A stretch of 64,000 nt of DNA from Blasia pusilla (taxonomy: Eukaryota; Marchantiophyta; Marchantiopsida; Blasiales): positions 23,312,001 through 23,376,000 of the forward strand of contig CM114273.1 of assembly GCA_050084515.1 (NCBI GenBank), in the 5' to 3' direction. Shown here in pieces: positions 21,706 through 37,600 of the stretch (positions within the stretch are counted from its first letter, which is position 1; each line of letters starts with the position of its first letter). A model generated the notes under the pieces. The model ran no database searches. It saw only the letters and a program-made list of their open reading frames with translations, and had not been told where the DNA came from. Position numbers and translations under genes: made by a program.

Positions 21706-24025
21706 TATTGACATTTCTCGGTTGTCCCAATCGCAAGAGAATTCACACATGAGTTTTGGGCTTACTTAGTCAGTAGTGTCTGTCGTAGCCTTGCGACGAT
21801 ATACCCTGTATCCTTGTTGCAAAGTAGTTACTACGGGAATGAATGCAGTGGGAGAATCCTTTTTGGGTGCAGTCCCTGGCTTTCCAAGCTTTTAACCCCC
21901 ACGCATGGCCAAAATTGCAAGGTGTTAGGCATCTCAACTCTCTCTCTCTCTCTCTCTCTCTGTGTGCGCGCATGCATAATGCAGCCGTCACTAACAGGAC
22001 GATGTTCTTAAGAGGATCTGAAAGAAGAGAGATGGCAATGAGGAGTGAAGATGACAGCCGTTGTGGTCGCAGTTGTACCTCAGGCAGCGGCAGGAAGCGT
22101 GAGAGTAGGAGGGGGAGTAGCGAAGTCTAAGGACCGAGAGATCTTGGTTCAGCATGTACTGGTCGAAGGGGACCAGGTCCAATTACTACTTGAGCTGCAA
22201 CGGAAAGTCAATGAGGGTACAGCTCAATCTGCGTTAAATTATTTGTGTTGTGGTCAATGACTGCCCAAGTATCGTGGTCACTGTTTGCCTCCTAAGGTCC
22301 ACTGATTTGGTGTTGATCTTCTTTCATTGATGCTTGTGTTTTCCATGGTTAAGAGGGTCTGGACCTGAGCGACTTGGCAGCAGAGCACTCCATTTGTCCT
22401 TCGAAAGCAGAAGGAGGAATGCTTGGATGGCTTGGCCTTGGTCAAACGGTAAGCTACAAATGCATCATGTTGATCTTCGTGCTTTGAGTGCGCTGTGTAA
22501 TCACAGAATCTGCTTGCTGGCCTAGTTTTGTTTTCAGAGTCTAGAAGTCGTCAGACTTGACTACGTGGTTCTCAATTTAGTAGGATGACATGTGAGAATC
22601 GGTCCTTATGATGACAGGATCCAGCCTTTGAGGAAGTTGCATTTTCGGCTCCCCTGAATAAGGTGGTCCGTGTGAAGACAAAACATGGTTGGCATTTGTT
22701 GCAAGTGTTGAATGAAAGGTAGATTTGGGACCACACTGCATTTCCGTATCCAAGCTACCCATGACGTATTTGTAAGTTGCCATGGTTTTACAGAGTCGTA
22801 ATGGTGACTAACACATTGTTGTGGCATAATTGTTTAAATAGGCAACCTCTGCTGTTGGAGCAACTACCAGCTGAAGAGTTACACAGGCGCATGCAAGATC
22901 CCAACTTCTTGGAGAATGCTCAGCTTATTGATGTTCGGGAACCAAATGAAATGTATGATTTTTTATTTTCACTCCAGTATCAACGTTCAGCTTCTGATTT
23001 GAATGCAGGGTTTGATTTAAGAGCTCATTTTATTTAGTTAGACAGTAATGACAATGAGAAGGACCGGTCTAGGACCTTAACTTAGACCTCCTCTCCTCAT
23101 GTTGGACTTACAACTATCTGCTCACAAATGTTGTGTGCAGCTCCACTGCATCAATCCAGGGTTTTGAGGCTTATCCGTTGAGTCAATTTGGGCAATGGGC
23201 ACCAACCATCACTGAGGATTTGGACCCAGAGAAGGATACATACGTCATGGTTAGTCTTGGACCCCAAAGTTCTGCCTTGACGTATCACATCTCACACTTT
23301 TGGTCTTGTCAGACATTTGCCTTGTACGGAGAGGAGTATGCACAGCAGTTTACATGTCTTTCCAAAAATTCAAGTTCTTGCCTTGGAGCGAGAATATTTA
23401 CCTGAGACCTCGTTCTCGTACTCCGCTATAAATATGTGTAATTTCTTAGACTCGTGCTACTCTGTTTGCCAGTGCCACCATGGAATGCGGTCAATGCAAG
23501 CAGCACAATGGCTTCAAACACAGGTTTTCTCTTTTGGTTGCTGGGTATTTCTTTCTGCACATATTTGCTTGCTTTACTACTTTTAGGGATAAGCAATTTT
23601 GGGGTGCTGATGCATTACCTGATTATTACAGAGATTTTTGGATCTTCTGAATTACTACTAGACCAGAACTGATCACCAGTTTCAAATTGTTTTTGGTTTG
23701 TTAGAAAGCCAGACCACATTTTTCTTCAGGTTTATTTAAACTCTTTGTTGAAGCTGGATGCAAATGACCTTAGCGACCTCTTAACAACTAAGAATTACCA
23801 TGATCACTCCATGGTCGACTTATCAAGAATCAAACGGCCTTCCATATTTAACACTGGGATTAGGGTTTCGTGTTGGGTGTTTTCAGTCACCTCCGCAGCT
23901 CAAACTGAATGCTGACAGAATAATATTGGCTTGTGATGTGCCAGGGATTCAGGCGACTGTATAATATCTCTGGTGGTATCCATGCCTTCGCGACAAAAGT
24001 GGACCCGTCAATACCAACATACTGA
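21028..24025 (+). CDS. PpiC (parvulin) plus rhodanese two-domain organelle protein (7-8 exons)
   Basis: This matches the plant rhodanese-like/PpiC domain-containing protein (Arabidopsis STR12-type): a peptidyl-prolyl isomerase-like domain followed by a rhodanese domain. Exons of the core: about 22058-22216 (REILVQHVLVEGDQVQLLLEL), 22354-22448 (DLSDLAAEHSICPSKAEGG, MLGWLGLGQT), 22618-22718 (PAFEEVAFSAPLNKVVR, GWHLLQVLNE), 22842-22952, 23141-23249, 23473-23523 and 23945-24025. Frame and splice sites are continuous. The rhodanese loop begins with Cys in YVM|CHHGMRS across exons 6 and 7, and the protein ends GGIHAF ... PSIPTY as in the family. I infer a first exon at 21028-21328: an Arg/Ser-rich presequence ending at a GTAACG donor in phase 1, which fits acceptors near 22058. 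Without it the protein would start at ATG 22051. An alternative is that 21028-21339 is a separate small mitochondrial protein. Confidence 0.9.
21579..21962. repeat. GA/TC microsatellites and a repeated 30-bp unit in intron 1
   Basis: (AG)n runs occupy about 21601-21620 and 21674-21702, and a (TC)n run about 21939-21962. A unit resembling GTGCCTGTCGTAGCCTTGCG recurs three times, at about 21579, 21641 and 21776, with two of the copies next to the AG runs. They lie inside the proposed first intron of the PpiC/rhodanese gene. Confidence 0.85.
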
Positions 24026-24029
24026 GTTC

Positions 24030-27000
24030 CATTTAGAATGAACAATATGATTGGGAGCTTTACTACATCTAAAGTTGCATCTGTCTCCCAAACCCCATGC
24101 TTTCTTTTGTACTGTATTGGCTGCACTGTATGAGCTTCAATGTGTTGACAAGTTGGGCAGTCAGTGTATCTAGTGGTGCTCTAAATTAGATGCAGTGCAC
24201 TAATTGTTCACTCTTATTGATCGAAACTGGCTGCCTAATTTTTACCATCGGTAAAGAATTGTCTGTTGATATGGCTCCAAGTTAGAGGCAACAGACACAT
24301 TGAGGGTACTCTCACCAACAATAGAGATAGGTCAACTTCTTCCAATTGATGAAGAGTTGTTTGTTCCTGCTGCTCTCAAGTTTTTCTGGCCAGTGGTTCA
24401 GTGGAAGGAGTTACTTTGATTTTGTGTTAAAAGTCAAGCCTGCCTTGGAGGACATGGAGCTTGAGTTGGAATTGTGTTTGCATTCCATCCATAGGGGCTT
24501 TGTATACAGAGCTATTGTCACACTCTCTCAGGCAACAGAACATCAGATGATGTCTCATAGTAAAAGTCACGAGCCCTGACAACAGACACACTACTGGGGA
24601 ATATCTGAATTGGCAGAGTATAACCAATAAATTGAAGTAGGTAATTCTGCCCACAATTATCTTTATCCATCACAGATGTTATCATGAAGAGCCATATGCA
24701 AGATTTCATGACATGTGGCTCACATTTCATAGAGCAGTGCGTAAATTGTCTGCACATACACCAACCAACCTGGGCATTTCGTCGTCAGGTTTGTAGCTCC
24801 CCCTCGTCGCCATCGATTCACCTGAAGTTAGATTTATCAAACCTTGAAATCAGACATCACTAGTTTGAGGTCTTCTCCAGAACTTGGGGTGATAGACTTT
24901 AAACAATTCCAACAAGAATCCAATTCAGTGACACGAAAGAGGATGCGGTTCGTGTTACTTGATTGGATTCAACTGACAGGAATCGAATCATCTTTCCTTT
25001 CCTATCACATGGAACATGGTGTTGGGAGCCTTATCATTCCAAGATTAGAGCAGTCTCTACATCCATGATTAAGGATGATACTTGTTTGTTATGAACCTCC
25101 TCAAATTTTCTGGAGATTGGATATTCCTCATTGCGAGTAGTGCTAAAATGAAGCTAATTCATGAATCAAGGACATTACCCTAATTCAAGTTGGAGAAGGT
25201 GTTACAATCATGAGAATGTATGATCTGAAAAGTAGTAAGATTTTCTATGACTTATTATACCAAGGGGGTAAAACACATGTCAAAATGGAAGAAATTCGAG
25301 AGTTTTCTATGAGAAAAGTAATAGAGTTTGCTTTTTGTATAAGAGAAGCTAAAATGAATGCACATAAATGGAGGTTGGGAGGGTATCACTATGATTCAAG
25401 CTAGGGTAGGTGTTGCAATCATGAGAATGTGTACATGAAGAGTTGCAGCGACATCTTGGTGAGGTAGAGACATCATAACAAGAGATTAGACAATAGTTGG
25501 AGGGATGTTTTTGCTTGGATAGCTGTTGTGTGTAGTAAGGATAGGATGTGGATTGTTGGCTTTCATATGATTGAATTGTGGATAAAGGATATATGAAAGT
25601 GTTTTGAAATCCTTTTACATTACATTGTGGGCAACAAAAGTATCTAGAGATAAAACACATGTTAATACAAAAGCTCATCAAAATACATAGAACCATAAAA
25701 CACATTGAAACCCTTTCCATGAAAATTGCTAATGTATAAGAATCTGTCGTTTGATTTGGATTTGTATTCCACATAATGTTAGATTGTCTTCTCCTTCAAC
25801 ACGTCTTAGGTGTTGCGACCCTCATAACCAAATGCGTACTAATGTGAAAACATCATAACTCTAGAGAGCTCACAATAGAATCGAATCTTACAAGTAAGAC
25901 TTGAATTGGAGAAGAGAAATATGAGCCTTAATGGGTATTTCTAATTATAACTCTTGTGACTTGAAAGAGCATGACCAAACATTGGGTGGAACTTGAGAAG
26001 AATTCAAGGACCACAAACGTTGGTCTCCAAAGACACTACAATCTAGCATGGAATGCAATCAAGCATTTTATGATTCTCAACATTTTCGGTCATGTTGGCT
26101 AGACAAACATGAATTTATAATGAATAATATGACATTGGAAAACTCGTGAGGATCTAGTTCCAACACACAAAAGATATTGACAAACACATTAGAAGAACTC
26201 TAAAAAAAGACACAAAATGATAGTTTGGGTTGATGGCCATAAGGAGCGGCTGACAAGGGATATTTTGGAAGAATAATTGGTCAAGTACATGTAGAACTAT
26301 GTACAAGGGGGAGGATCTCTAAGGGAATTTGGAACCTAAATCCCATGTTGGAAACTATGGGGATGGATTATGAGGTTGGCATTAGGGTTTTGGACACCAA
26401 ACTAAGTCTCGTTAGATCAATTTTGGATCATAACCTTGGACCTTCACCAATAACACATACGTTGAGTCCGAATTAAAGACTTGTTCAAGGTCCATTGGAT
26501 AGTTGGACTGCCAAACGTTGTAGGGCCGTTTAAGATCTCTAGACTATCAAGAATGTCCATATCAAGTCTTGAATATCTTTCCTATATTGGGGAGTGAGGG
26601 ATTGATTAGGTATCTAACCCCGTTAAGATATTCGAGCTTGAAGGATGACACGGGATAAAAACTAAAGAATAGTAAGGTTGGTACCCAAAACATTGCTAAT
26701 TTGAGTATGTTTGAATTCATATGAGTAGCAAGAGTGTGACCCATGATACAAAATGTAAGAAGTCCTAAAGTGTTATTATGATAACAATATGTATAGGTCA
26801 TATATATTATGTTATATAAGTCCTAAAGTGTTATTATGGATTTATGAATTTGTAATATTCAATAAAGGAGGGGAAGAAAGAAAAGAATAAATATTTTACA
26901 TGGGAAGGAAGAGAATTATCTTTTTTAGGGAATAAACATAAAAAATAGCTAATTCTTAGACATACGTGCTAGGAGGAACTTGTAAGGCGAGTCCTAATTA

Positions 27001-27885
27001 GGCTCCAAAGCATGATCTACTTTATTTAGAATATAAGGATGACACTTCAATTATCTAGTTGCGAGATTGGGATCAAAGGAAGGTCATGATGAGTGAGAAA
27101 CCTTGAGGTCAAACCTAGAGATCCAAAGGTAGAAAATTAGATTGCAAGCTAAGACTATTGAAGACAAGTGTATATCTTGAGACAAGTCTTAGGAGAAAGA
27201 GATGGAAGTGCTCGGGATAAATCACAAATTGAGATGAGTCTTCATCTTTTTTCGTACAAATACAAATTCCTACACAATGTATATTGCTATTACTATTCAA
27301 ACATACAAACAGTAGACTAACTTAATTTTCCAATGAACACAAACACATAGGCAAATTGTTGTGAATCTAGACTCCCACCCAAGCGCGAAGTTGGGAGTCC
27401 CAATTCACGTTTAGGTTGAGATCTAAAAGCAATGGTTGGGGGTTGATACCTAGGATGAAGAGAGGGATTAGAAAACTCTAGAGGTTCCTATAGGGGGGCA
27501 CTCTTCCTCCCTCCCTATTTGTTGAATACTTGGAATGAGGATTGGAATGTGTTTCACATGTGGGAATGTTTTAAGTTGTGTGGTAGGATACCATTTGGTA
27601 TGTATCTTGAGGCTAGCCGTCGTGCTCCGTCTTGGGATCTACATTAGTTATCTATTCTATAGTAAGAGGATTACATTGTACTTTTTGACACTTGATGATA
27701 TGATAAAGGATAATGGTAAAAAAATTATTTAAGTGATCCCGACATTACAATATTCCAAATTTTATGAAATTTGGATCAATACTAATTTAATTCAAATTAA
27801 TAATTTGATGTTTGTGGAACGTGGGCACCTTAGTAGTGATTACACTTAAAATTATGCGTAGATAAAGTAAAGGACTAATACTTTA
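24030..27885. other. Repeat-rich spacer, no gene supported
   Basis: Short open frames occur on both strands but none shows a family motif. A segment ending GTTACAATCATGAGAATGT near 25,160-25,225 recurs at about 25,385-25,430 with a weaker third form near 25,810. AAGTCCTAAAGTGTTATTATG is exactly repeated at 26760 and 26819. A segment at about 26,560-26,625 is an inverted relative of 54,272-54,330. These look like decayed retroelement remnants. Confidence 0.5.
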
Positions 27886-27890
27886 TAATA

Positions 27891-28110
27891 CTAGTAAGGT
27901 GCTCGTGCGATGCACGGGAAATAAAAAAGTGTTTGAAGAGTTAGTGTATAGCCTGTGAAGGGAAGAGAGTAATGATGCTTCACACAAATTCAAAGTTCTT
28001 TCTTGCTGCCCGTAGCATGTGAAATATTTTCTTGCAGCCCAATTGCCATGTGTCAAACAAAAAGATGTTTGCAAATCAAGAAGGCACTCTCCCATAATAA
28101 TATAGAAGGA
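27891..28110 (-). mobile_element. Helitron-like 3' terminus
   Basis: Read on the minus strand, 27918-27891 has a hairpin (CCCGTGC, 3-nt loop, GCACGAG, with one G:T pair) followed seven bases later by CTAG and then T. This is the 3' signature of plant Helitrons inserted between A and T. Sequence to about 28,090 is related to 44,405-44,570, so it belongs to a small repeat family. The 5' end was not identified. Confidence 0.45.
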
Positions 28111-30390
28111 AAGGAGAGGGAAAAAATTGCATGTTGATCATGTGATGTGCACAATCCAAAGAATACATAAAAACATCGGAAGAGTTGTTTTTTGATCATC
28201 ATATTATTAATGGGGTTAACCCATGCTAAGATGCTCTGAATGAACACCATGTGTGAAAATTTTCAATTTTTGTTAAAATTTGCTTACACTCAACTAAAAT
28301 TTAAATAGGAAAGAGGTTTAATAATTAAATTCATTTTTAAAAATAAATTCAAATGGAAAAAATAGAATTTTCATGAAAACATTGTGATTTTTTTCATAAT
28401 CAATTTCTCTTTAATTTTTAAAAATTCAAATTAATATTTTAAGTTGTAAGAAACAAACTAAAACTATTAATTTCAAGTTGAATTTGGAAGGGAAATTACA
28501 TATAACTTTATAAATATATAATTTAATTTATTTTCAAGCTCTAATATGGAGGGATTTTTTAAGAAAATTTTGAGATAAAGTTTGGATCAAAATGAGTGAT
28601 TTTATTTTTACTAATTGAAAGATGGGGATTGGAAACATAGGGATAATTAGTTTCTTTCTTAATTAATAAGGAGAAAGAACAGAATTTCTAAAATGAAAGC
28701 TAGAGTATTATGATTATTTATATATTGAAATGAAAAATTTATTTTTTCTATTTATTTGTCAAATCTAAATTTTAACATGTATCGGAGATAATTATTTCAT
28801 GATATTTTTCCATTTATGAAATATTTTTATTTCCATAAATCCGGTTGAATGCAGGCAAAGACTTACTAATAGGATATACTAGTATGTTGTTCATGCCATG
28901 CAAAGGTGACCAAATTTCTTTTAAGACAACCCATTCTTCACTATGTGTATAAATTCTTCACTTCATTCCTCTAGGTATAGATTCTCCATTACTCCCACTA
29001 CTAAATAATATTGACACTATTAATACCTATACTACCCCTCCCCAAAAAATATTCGACCATGAATATAATATTCCCTCCCAAGTATTATTATTTTGTGCAT
29101 GTGATGTTGTACATAATTAGTATATAGATATAGAGAAAAATAAACATAAAAAAAAAGAAATCTTAATTGTGATACGAATGGGACCATGAAATTCATGTTG
29201 GGATAGAAATTTGAGATATACTATTATATGGGAGTAATTAATTGTGGAGGGACACCGTGTTGGAGTTTAAGGGTGGTTTCCAAACCAATCGTAATAAAAA
29301 AAATTAGACTCTTTCCGTAATGAGTTGTTTGTGTTTAGGATACCTCTGAATTGTTGAGGTAGGACACGTGGGCCTATTTCAGTGAGTGAGATATATGTCA
29401 CCACACCTAAAGGATGTTTCTTGACTGAGATATGCCTTCGTGCAACAAGGTGTATAACATGGGATACCTCTTGGGGAGAGATAAAGAAAGGCATAATTGA
29501 TACAAGTCTATCTAAGATTAACAACCACAAAAAATGAAAAAAAATTCCTCTTCTTCTTTGAGAAATTAAGTAATAGCGCGAGCATGCCATAAAGGAAAAT
29601 AAGCTTGGGCGCATCGTAAAACTATAGAAACATGCTAAAGAAAGAGATTGATTCAATAGAAACTCAATATTACAACCCCCATGTAAATCATTTCATTATC
29701 GCAACCCCGTGTAAACCTTGTCACGAAGTATGCCACGACATAGTGGTTGCCTACGTGTAAATTTCCTATTTGACTACTCATTTTATATTCCCCAAGAGGC
29801 TGCCACGTTTAGGGCCTCACATTAATTGGAAAGAGAAAATCCTTTGTTGTATGGAAGAGATGTGTGTAAAAGACTTGGAATTTTTTTTCGAACATGTCCA
29901 TCCACAAATGATCGATGTATGATGTAAAGCAAGGTCCTCTTCCTTCTCGTTGCCACCACCCTCTCCACGTTGGTGAGGAGTGAAAAGGGCATTAATTTGT
30001 GTTGATAAAGTAACCATTCCTAATATTTACAAAAATGTTACACAAGGACTTGTGGTAAGACCCAAGTGTTCATACTAACACATGATTTTCATCATAGGGA
30101 ACACTTAACGTGTTTGGCATGCGTATGCAAAAATTATCTGCAGTTTTACGACAGAAGCTCCACATGACGACTTCGAATATGGATCGCTTTTCTCCTAGCG
30201 GGTTTGAAGATTCCGTGTGACGCATCTTCCTATGTACATTTCCAGGACCGGCAATGGGGGACGATAATCTTGCTCCTCCCGAGATCATATGACAAGAGCT
30301 CACTTCTCCACCTCATTAAGCACTCACACATTCGGCGTCGCGTGGGCGTTCGCCAAATGGGGAGGGAGTTCGGGAGCTGGTGAGGACGAA
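28110..30390. other. AT-rich spacer, no gene supported
   Basis: 28,260-29,200 is very AT-rich with poly-A and poly-T runs. A minus-strand frame at 29267-29656 (129 codons) has no recognisable domain and a hydrophobic, low-complexity composition, so it was not called. 30,050-30,390 is the distal promoter region of the OTC gene. Confidence 0.5.
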
Positions 30391-30396
30391 AGTGGA

Positions 30397-30465
30397 GTCC
30401 GTCCGTCCGTCCGTCCGTCCGAACGAACGAACGAACGAAGGAAGGAATGAATGAGTGAGTGAATG
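30397..30465. repeat. Compound tetranucleotide repeat upstream of the OTC gene
   Basis: Six GTCC units run directly into about four GAAC units, then two each of GAAG, GAAT and GAGT, ending in GAAT. Each block differs from the next by one or two substitutions. It lies about 520 bp before the OTC start codon. Confidence 0.95.
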
Positions 30466-30562
30466 TGGCGATCCAAAGTGATGTTGTTGAGAAAGAACGT
30501 ACGTATGGATCCAGAACCAGAATGAAGTAAGTTTAGGGTCCCTTTGGTCGCCTTCTGCCTCC

Positions 30563-30594
30563 CATCGCATCGCATCGCATGGCATGGCATGCAT
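30563..30594. repeat. GCATC/GCATG pentanucleotide repeat
   Basis: Three GCATC units are followed by GCATG units and GCATT. It lies about 390 bp upstream of the OTC start codon, close to the tetranucleotide array. Confidence 0.85.
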
Positions 30595-30980
30595 TGGGGG
30601 AAGGGGAGTACGATTGGGAGAAGAGTAGGAAGGAAGGAGGGAGGGAGGGATCGAAGGAATGGTGGGGCTCTTAAGGAATCTGTCAGAGGAGTAGAGATAC
30701 CAACTCCGTGCGTGTGTGCCGCCGGTCGGATTTGTACAATTTGACGAGGAAGAGGAAGAAAGAACCAGACGGACAAGGAGTGCAAGAGCCAGATTTGTTT
30801 CTTTCTTCGTTTGTTGTGGTGCGGCTGGCTCCACAGTGCCATCGCGCGTCGCCCAATTGATCAGGCGCCACATTCCTCCCCAGAATCTCCTGGTCTCTCA
30901 TTTACTCTTGCTACTCCAGACGCAGCGCCGAGGCGAACAGCGCGAGGCACATCCGCACGCACAGAGAGAGAGAGAGTTTA

Positions 30981-34601
<3,621 letters not shown>

Positions 34602-34604
34602 TGT

Positions 34605-37600
34605 CCTTCTTGTAGATAGGGATCTATACATGGGGTGGGTTGCCCTTGGTTTGTGTCATGAACCTTCAAATAGTTGGTTGTCTTTCATGGTGTTGGTATC
34701 TGCAGTCCATGCAGAGCTCTCACTTCTCTTAGCTCTGCTTGAAAAGTTGTACCTTGGCATTGCTCCAACCAGGCTGGGCCGAACTGGACTGGACTGGGGG
34801 GTGAAGAGGAGAGTAAGGTTATCGGAAAGCGGAGATTTTTCGCTGAAGTGATTTTGATGGTAAGCAGTTGGTTTGCAGCTTCTCATCTTTAGAGATCATC
34901 CAGTAAATACAAGAGTCAAGAGAGGAGAGGAGAGGTTATTCCCATTCGGGATGAGCTCTCAAGCGGCAGAAGTCAGCGGCTGGTCACATTACAGCCTTAG
35001 GCTTCACAATACTTTTGTGAAGAGTGTGTACCATGAATGGTTGATAAGAAGCTCTACTCATACTCTATTCTCTCTTTCATTGCCGTTATATGGTGGAATT
35101 AATTTCTGAAGCCGATGTAACTAGTCCAACGTGCATCCCGTCGTGAAAGGTTTCATGTTAAAGTTAATCTCCATCTTCAAAGCCAAAAGTGAATGCATCA
35201 CTAATAATTTAGATCCTCTCCACAATCTGAGATGCTTTTTTTGAACACAACTAAACAACCTTTTGAACTGTTTAAAATAGGCTCGGCATACGTTGTAAAC
35301 AAGAAAAGGAAGAAGTTAATCTGATGCAGGAGCAATTAGACACCCACAAACTTGGAGATACCACATTAATGTTTGGAAAATAAGCAACACTAATAATACA
35401 GATATGTCGTGGTAAGTCACTCATCTATGACTTAATTTCAGGATTTATGACAAGGTCATGTTCAGAATTATTTTGCACCCCAAGCCAAGATGGTACAAGA
35501 GAAATTTGACGCAAAAAACCTTGGAGATATAACACCGCTTGGTTGGCAAATGAGCGACACGAATATTGCACATATTGTTATAGGGAATCATTTTACCGGA
35601 GAAGATGACCTCCCTCAAGATCATTTTGCTTCTAAAGTGCTACTCTAGAGAAGATTACTTCCCTATGAGAATGTGACGGCCGAAGGTTAAAAAGTGTACT
35701 TAGTTCCCACATTCATTTTGTCAACAAGAGCTTATGTTCGTTGAGAAAGTGATCCCATCAATCTTAGATTTGAGGCTCGCGGTTTCATTTGTTTCTCTAC
35801 ACAATTAATTGTCTTTGCAAGAAGAGGAATAAGACACTCTACATTGTTGAGTCTTTTTGCAAGAAGAAGAAGAATATGATAGAGGAGGAATATAAAATCC
35901 TCAACGATGGGAGTCAATCTTGAATTACTCTAATGAAGGATAACGAATGGGTGTTGCCAAGGGTGTGTGTAATGCAAGTCAACAATGAGAGTTATAGAGT
36001 TGTTGTGTGACAATTTACACATTGTCGCACACCATATATAGTTGATATCATCCATACATTCTTGAACATAAGATCTTGTATTCAATCAAAGAGTTTGCAC
36101 ACATAAATAATCATGTACCAAAAAGATTTTCCAAAATAGTATCACAAATCAAATGTAGTACATATTCTCATGAAAATACTCAATAACTCTCATTGTTGAT
36201 TTGCCCATCCTTGGCAAGAGGATCTAGTTCCATTGCCTTATGGGGGGAGGAGACTCAAGAACGAGAGAATGTGCTCTAAGCCTTCTCTCCTTGGGTATAT
36301 CCTTTCTCTGTCCTAAAATCCTCTCATTGGTGACTTGTGTACACATGTCATCTCCTCAACCCTAATCTACGATAGTGGGTCAAGGATCATTTCCTCAAAT
36401 AAAAATTTAACTCTACCAAATAAGAAACTTACCCAAAATTTCAAGGTCCTCCAAATAGCTTCAAATGAACCCAAAAAAGGAGGTAATATGCACACTCAAG
36501 TTATCCTACTCTTCCGTACGTCATCTCTTGGTCTCCACCCTCTTGAGACTGATTTTTGATGTCCCTAGATATGTTGCTTGACTACTCTCTATGCCGTTAC
36601 AAAAGAGATGACAACTCTCATGCACATACACATTGCTACACAAAACATATTTTTGGCATCATCTCATACACTTTTGAACACAAGACATGATACTCAATCA
36701 TGGAGTCTGCACACGTGTAAGATCATACACCGAAAAGATCTCGAATCACAAAACTTCAGACTCTCAAGGTTGTGCATTGTAATGTAATATCTATCGTCAT
36801 CGATTTCGTTTGCTACAAGTAGACAAAATCTCCTTGATGAAACCTCTAAATGGTTTGTTGATAGTCCTCTCCCCAAATATTCACATACCTCAAAGTGTCT
36901 TGATGTTGTGCAATAGTCAAATCTTGAATGCCATGGCGTTGCAAATAGCTAAGTCTATGGCGATGACGCTAGCGGAGACTCGAGAAGCAAGTAATGATCG
37001 AGGGTCCGAGAAGGAGAGACCTTGGTGTGATCCATGGCCACCAAAATTGGAACTTAGACTAGCTAGTTGCAGGACTAGGAATGGCTGTGGTATCTCCCAT
37101 CAAGATCTCTCCTTAGTGACTTGTTTTCAAAGATCATCTGTCTCATCTCTATAGCTCAAGTAGGGTCTCTATGGGTCATGTAGTTGGGAATTCTCTCCCA
37201 CTAAGCCATTCAAAGCATGCACCTTGAAAAATAGTACGTAGTGTGTGTCTTTTTCAAGAAGCAACATATCTTTTTTTTTTTTTGGAATTTTTTATTAAAA
37301 AATATGTTGAGAATTTTCTGGTGGTTAAAGAAAAGTAGATGAAGATGCAATTTCTCTTTATGAACAACCACGGAGAGAAAAGTCATAACAAGGAGGAAAT
37401 ATGAGAAAGTTCCTAACATGGTGAAAAACATTGTGCATATGTAGAAAATAATTGAAGCGGAGAAGAAGGTATATGGAAAAGAATAAGTATTAAATGGAAT
37501 GGAAATAAATGGAATCTATTAAGTCCACTAAGGAAGGGAGGAGCATTAAATCCACATGAGACTAAGAACACACCGGAATTTCAATCTCAAAACAAGCATC

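Noticed and set aside
24346-24757. Copia-like coding fragments downstream of the rhodanese gene
   Set aside because: No diagnostic copia motif could be read in either strand; similarity was too vague to report.
25349-25774. Minus-strand frame of 141 codons, Cys/Ser-rich
   Set aside because: No domain or splice context, and it lies within decayed repeats.
29115-29140. Possible Helitron 5' end paired with the 27,891 terminus
   Set aside because: A TC start with a TATACTA-like run is visible on the minus strand, but the base before it is not the expected A, so the pairing is not supported.
29267-29656. Minus-strand frame of 129 codons
   Set aside because: Hydrophobic, low-complexity, no motif, surrounded by AT-rich spacer.
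30316-30873. Minus-strand open frames of 185 and 172 codons upstream of OTC
   Set aside because: They run through the simple-repeat arrays and the OTC 5' flank, give repetitive Ser/Arg/Pro peptides and have no domain.
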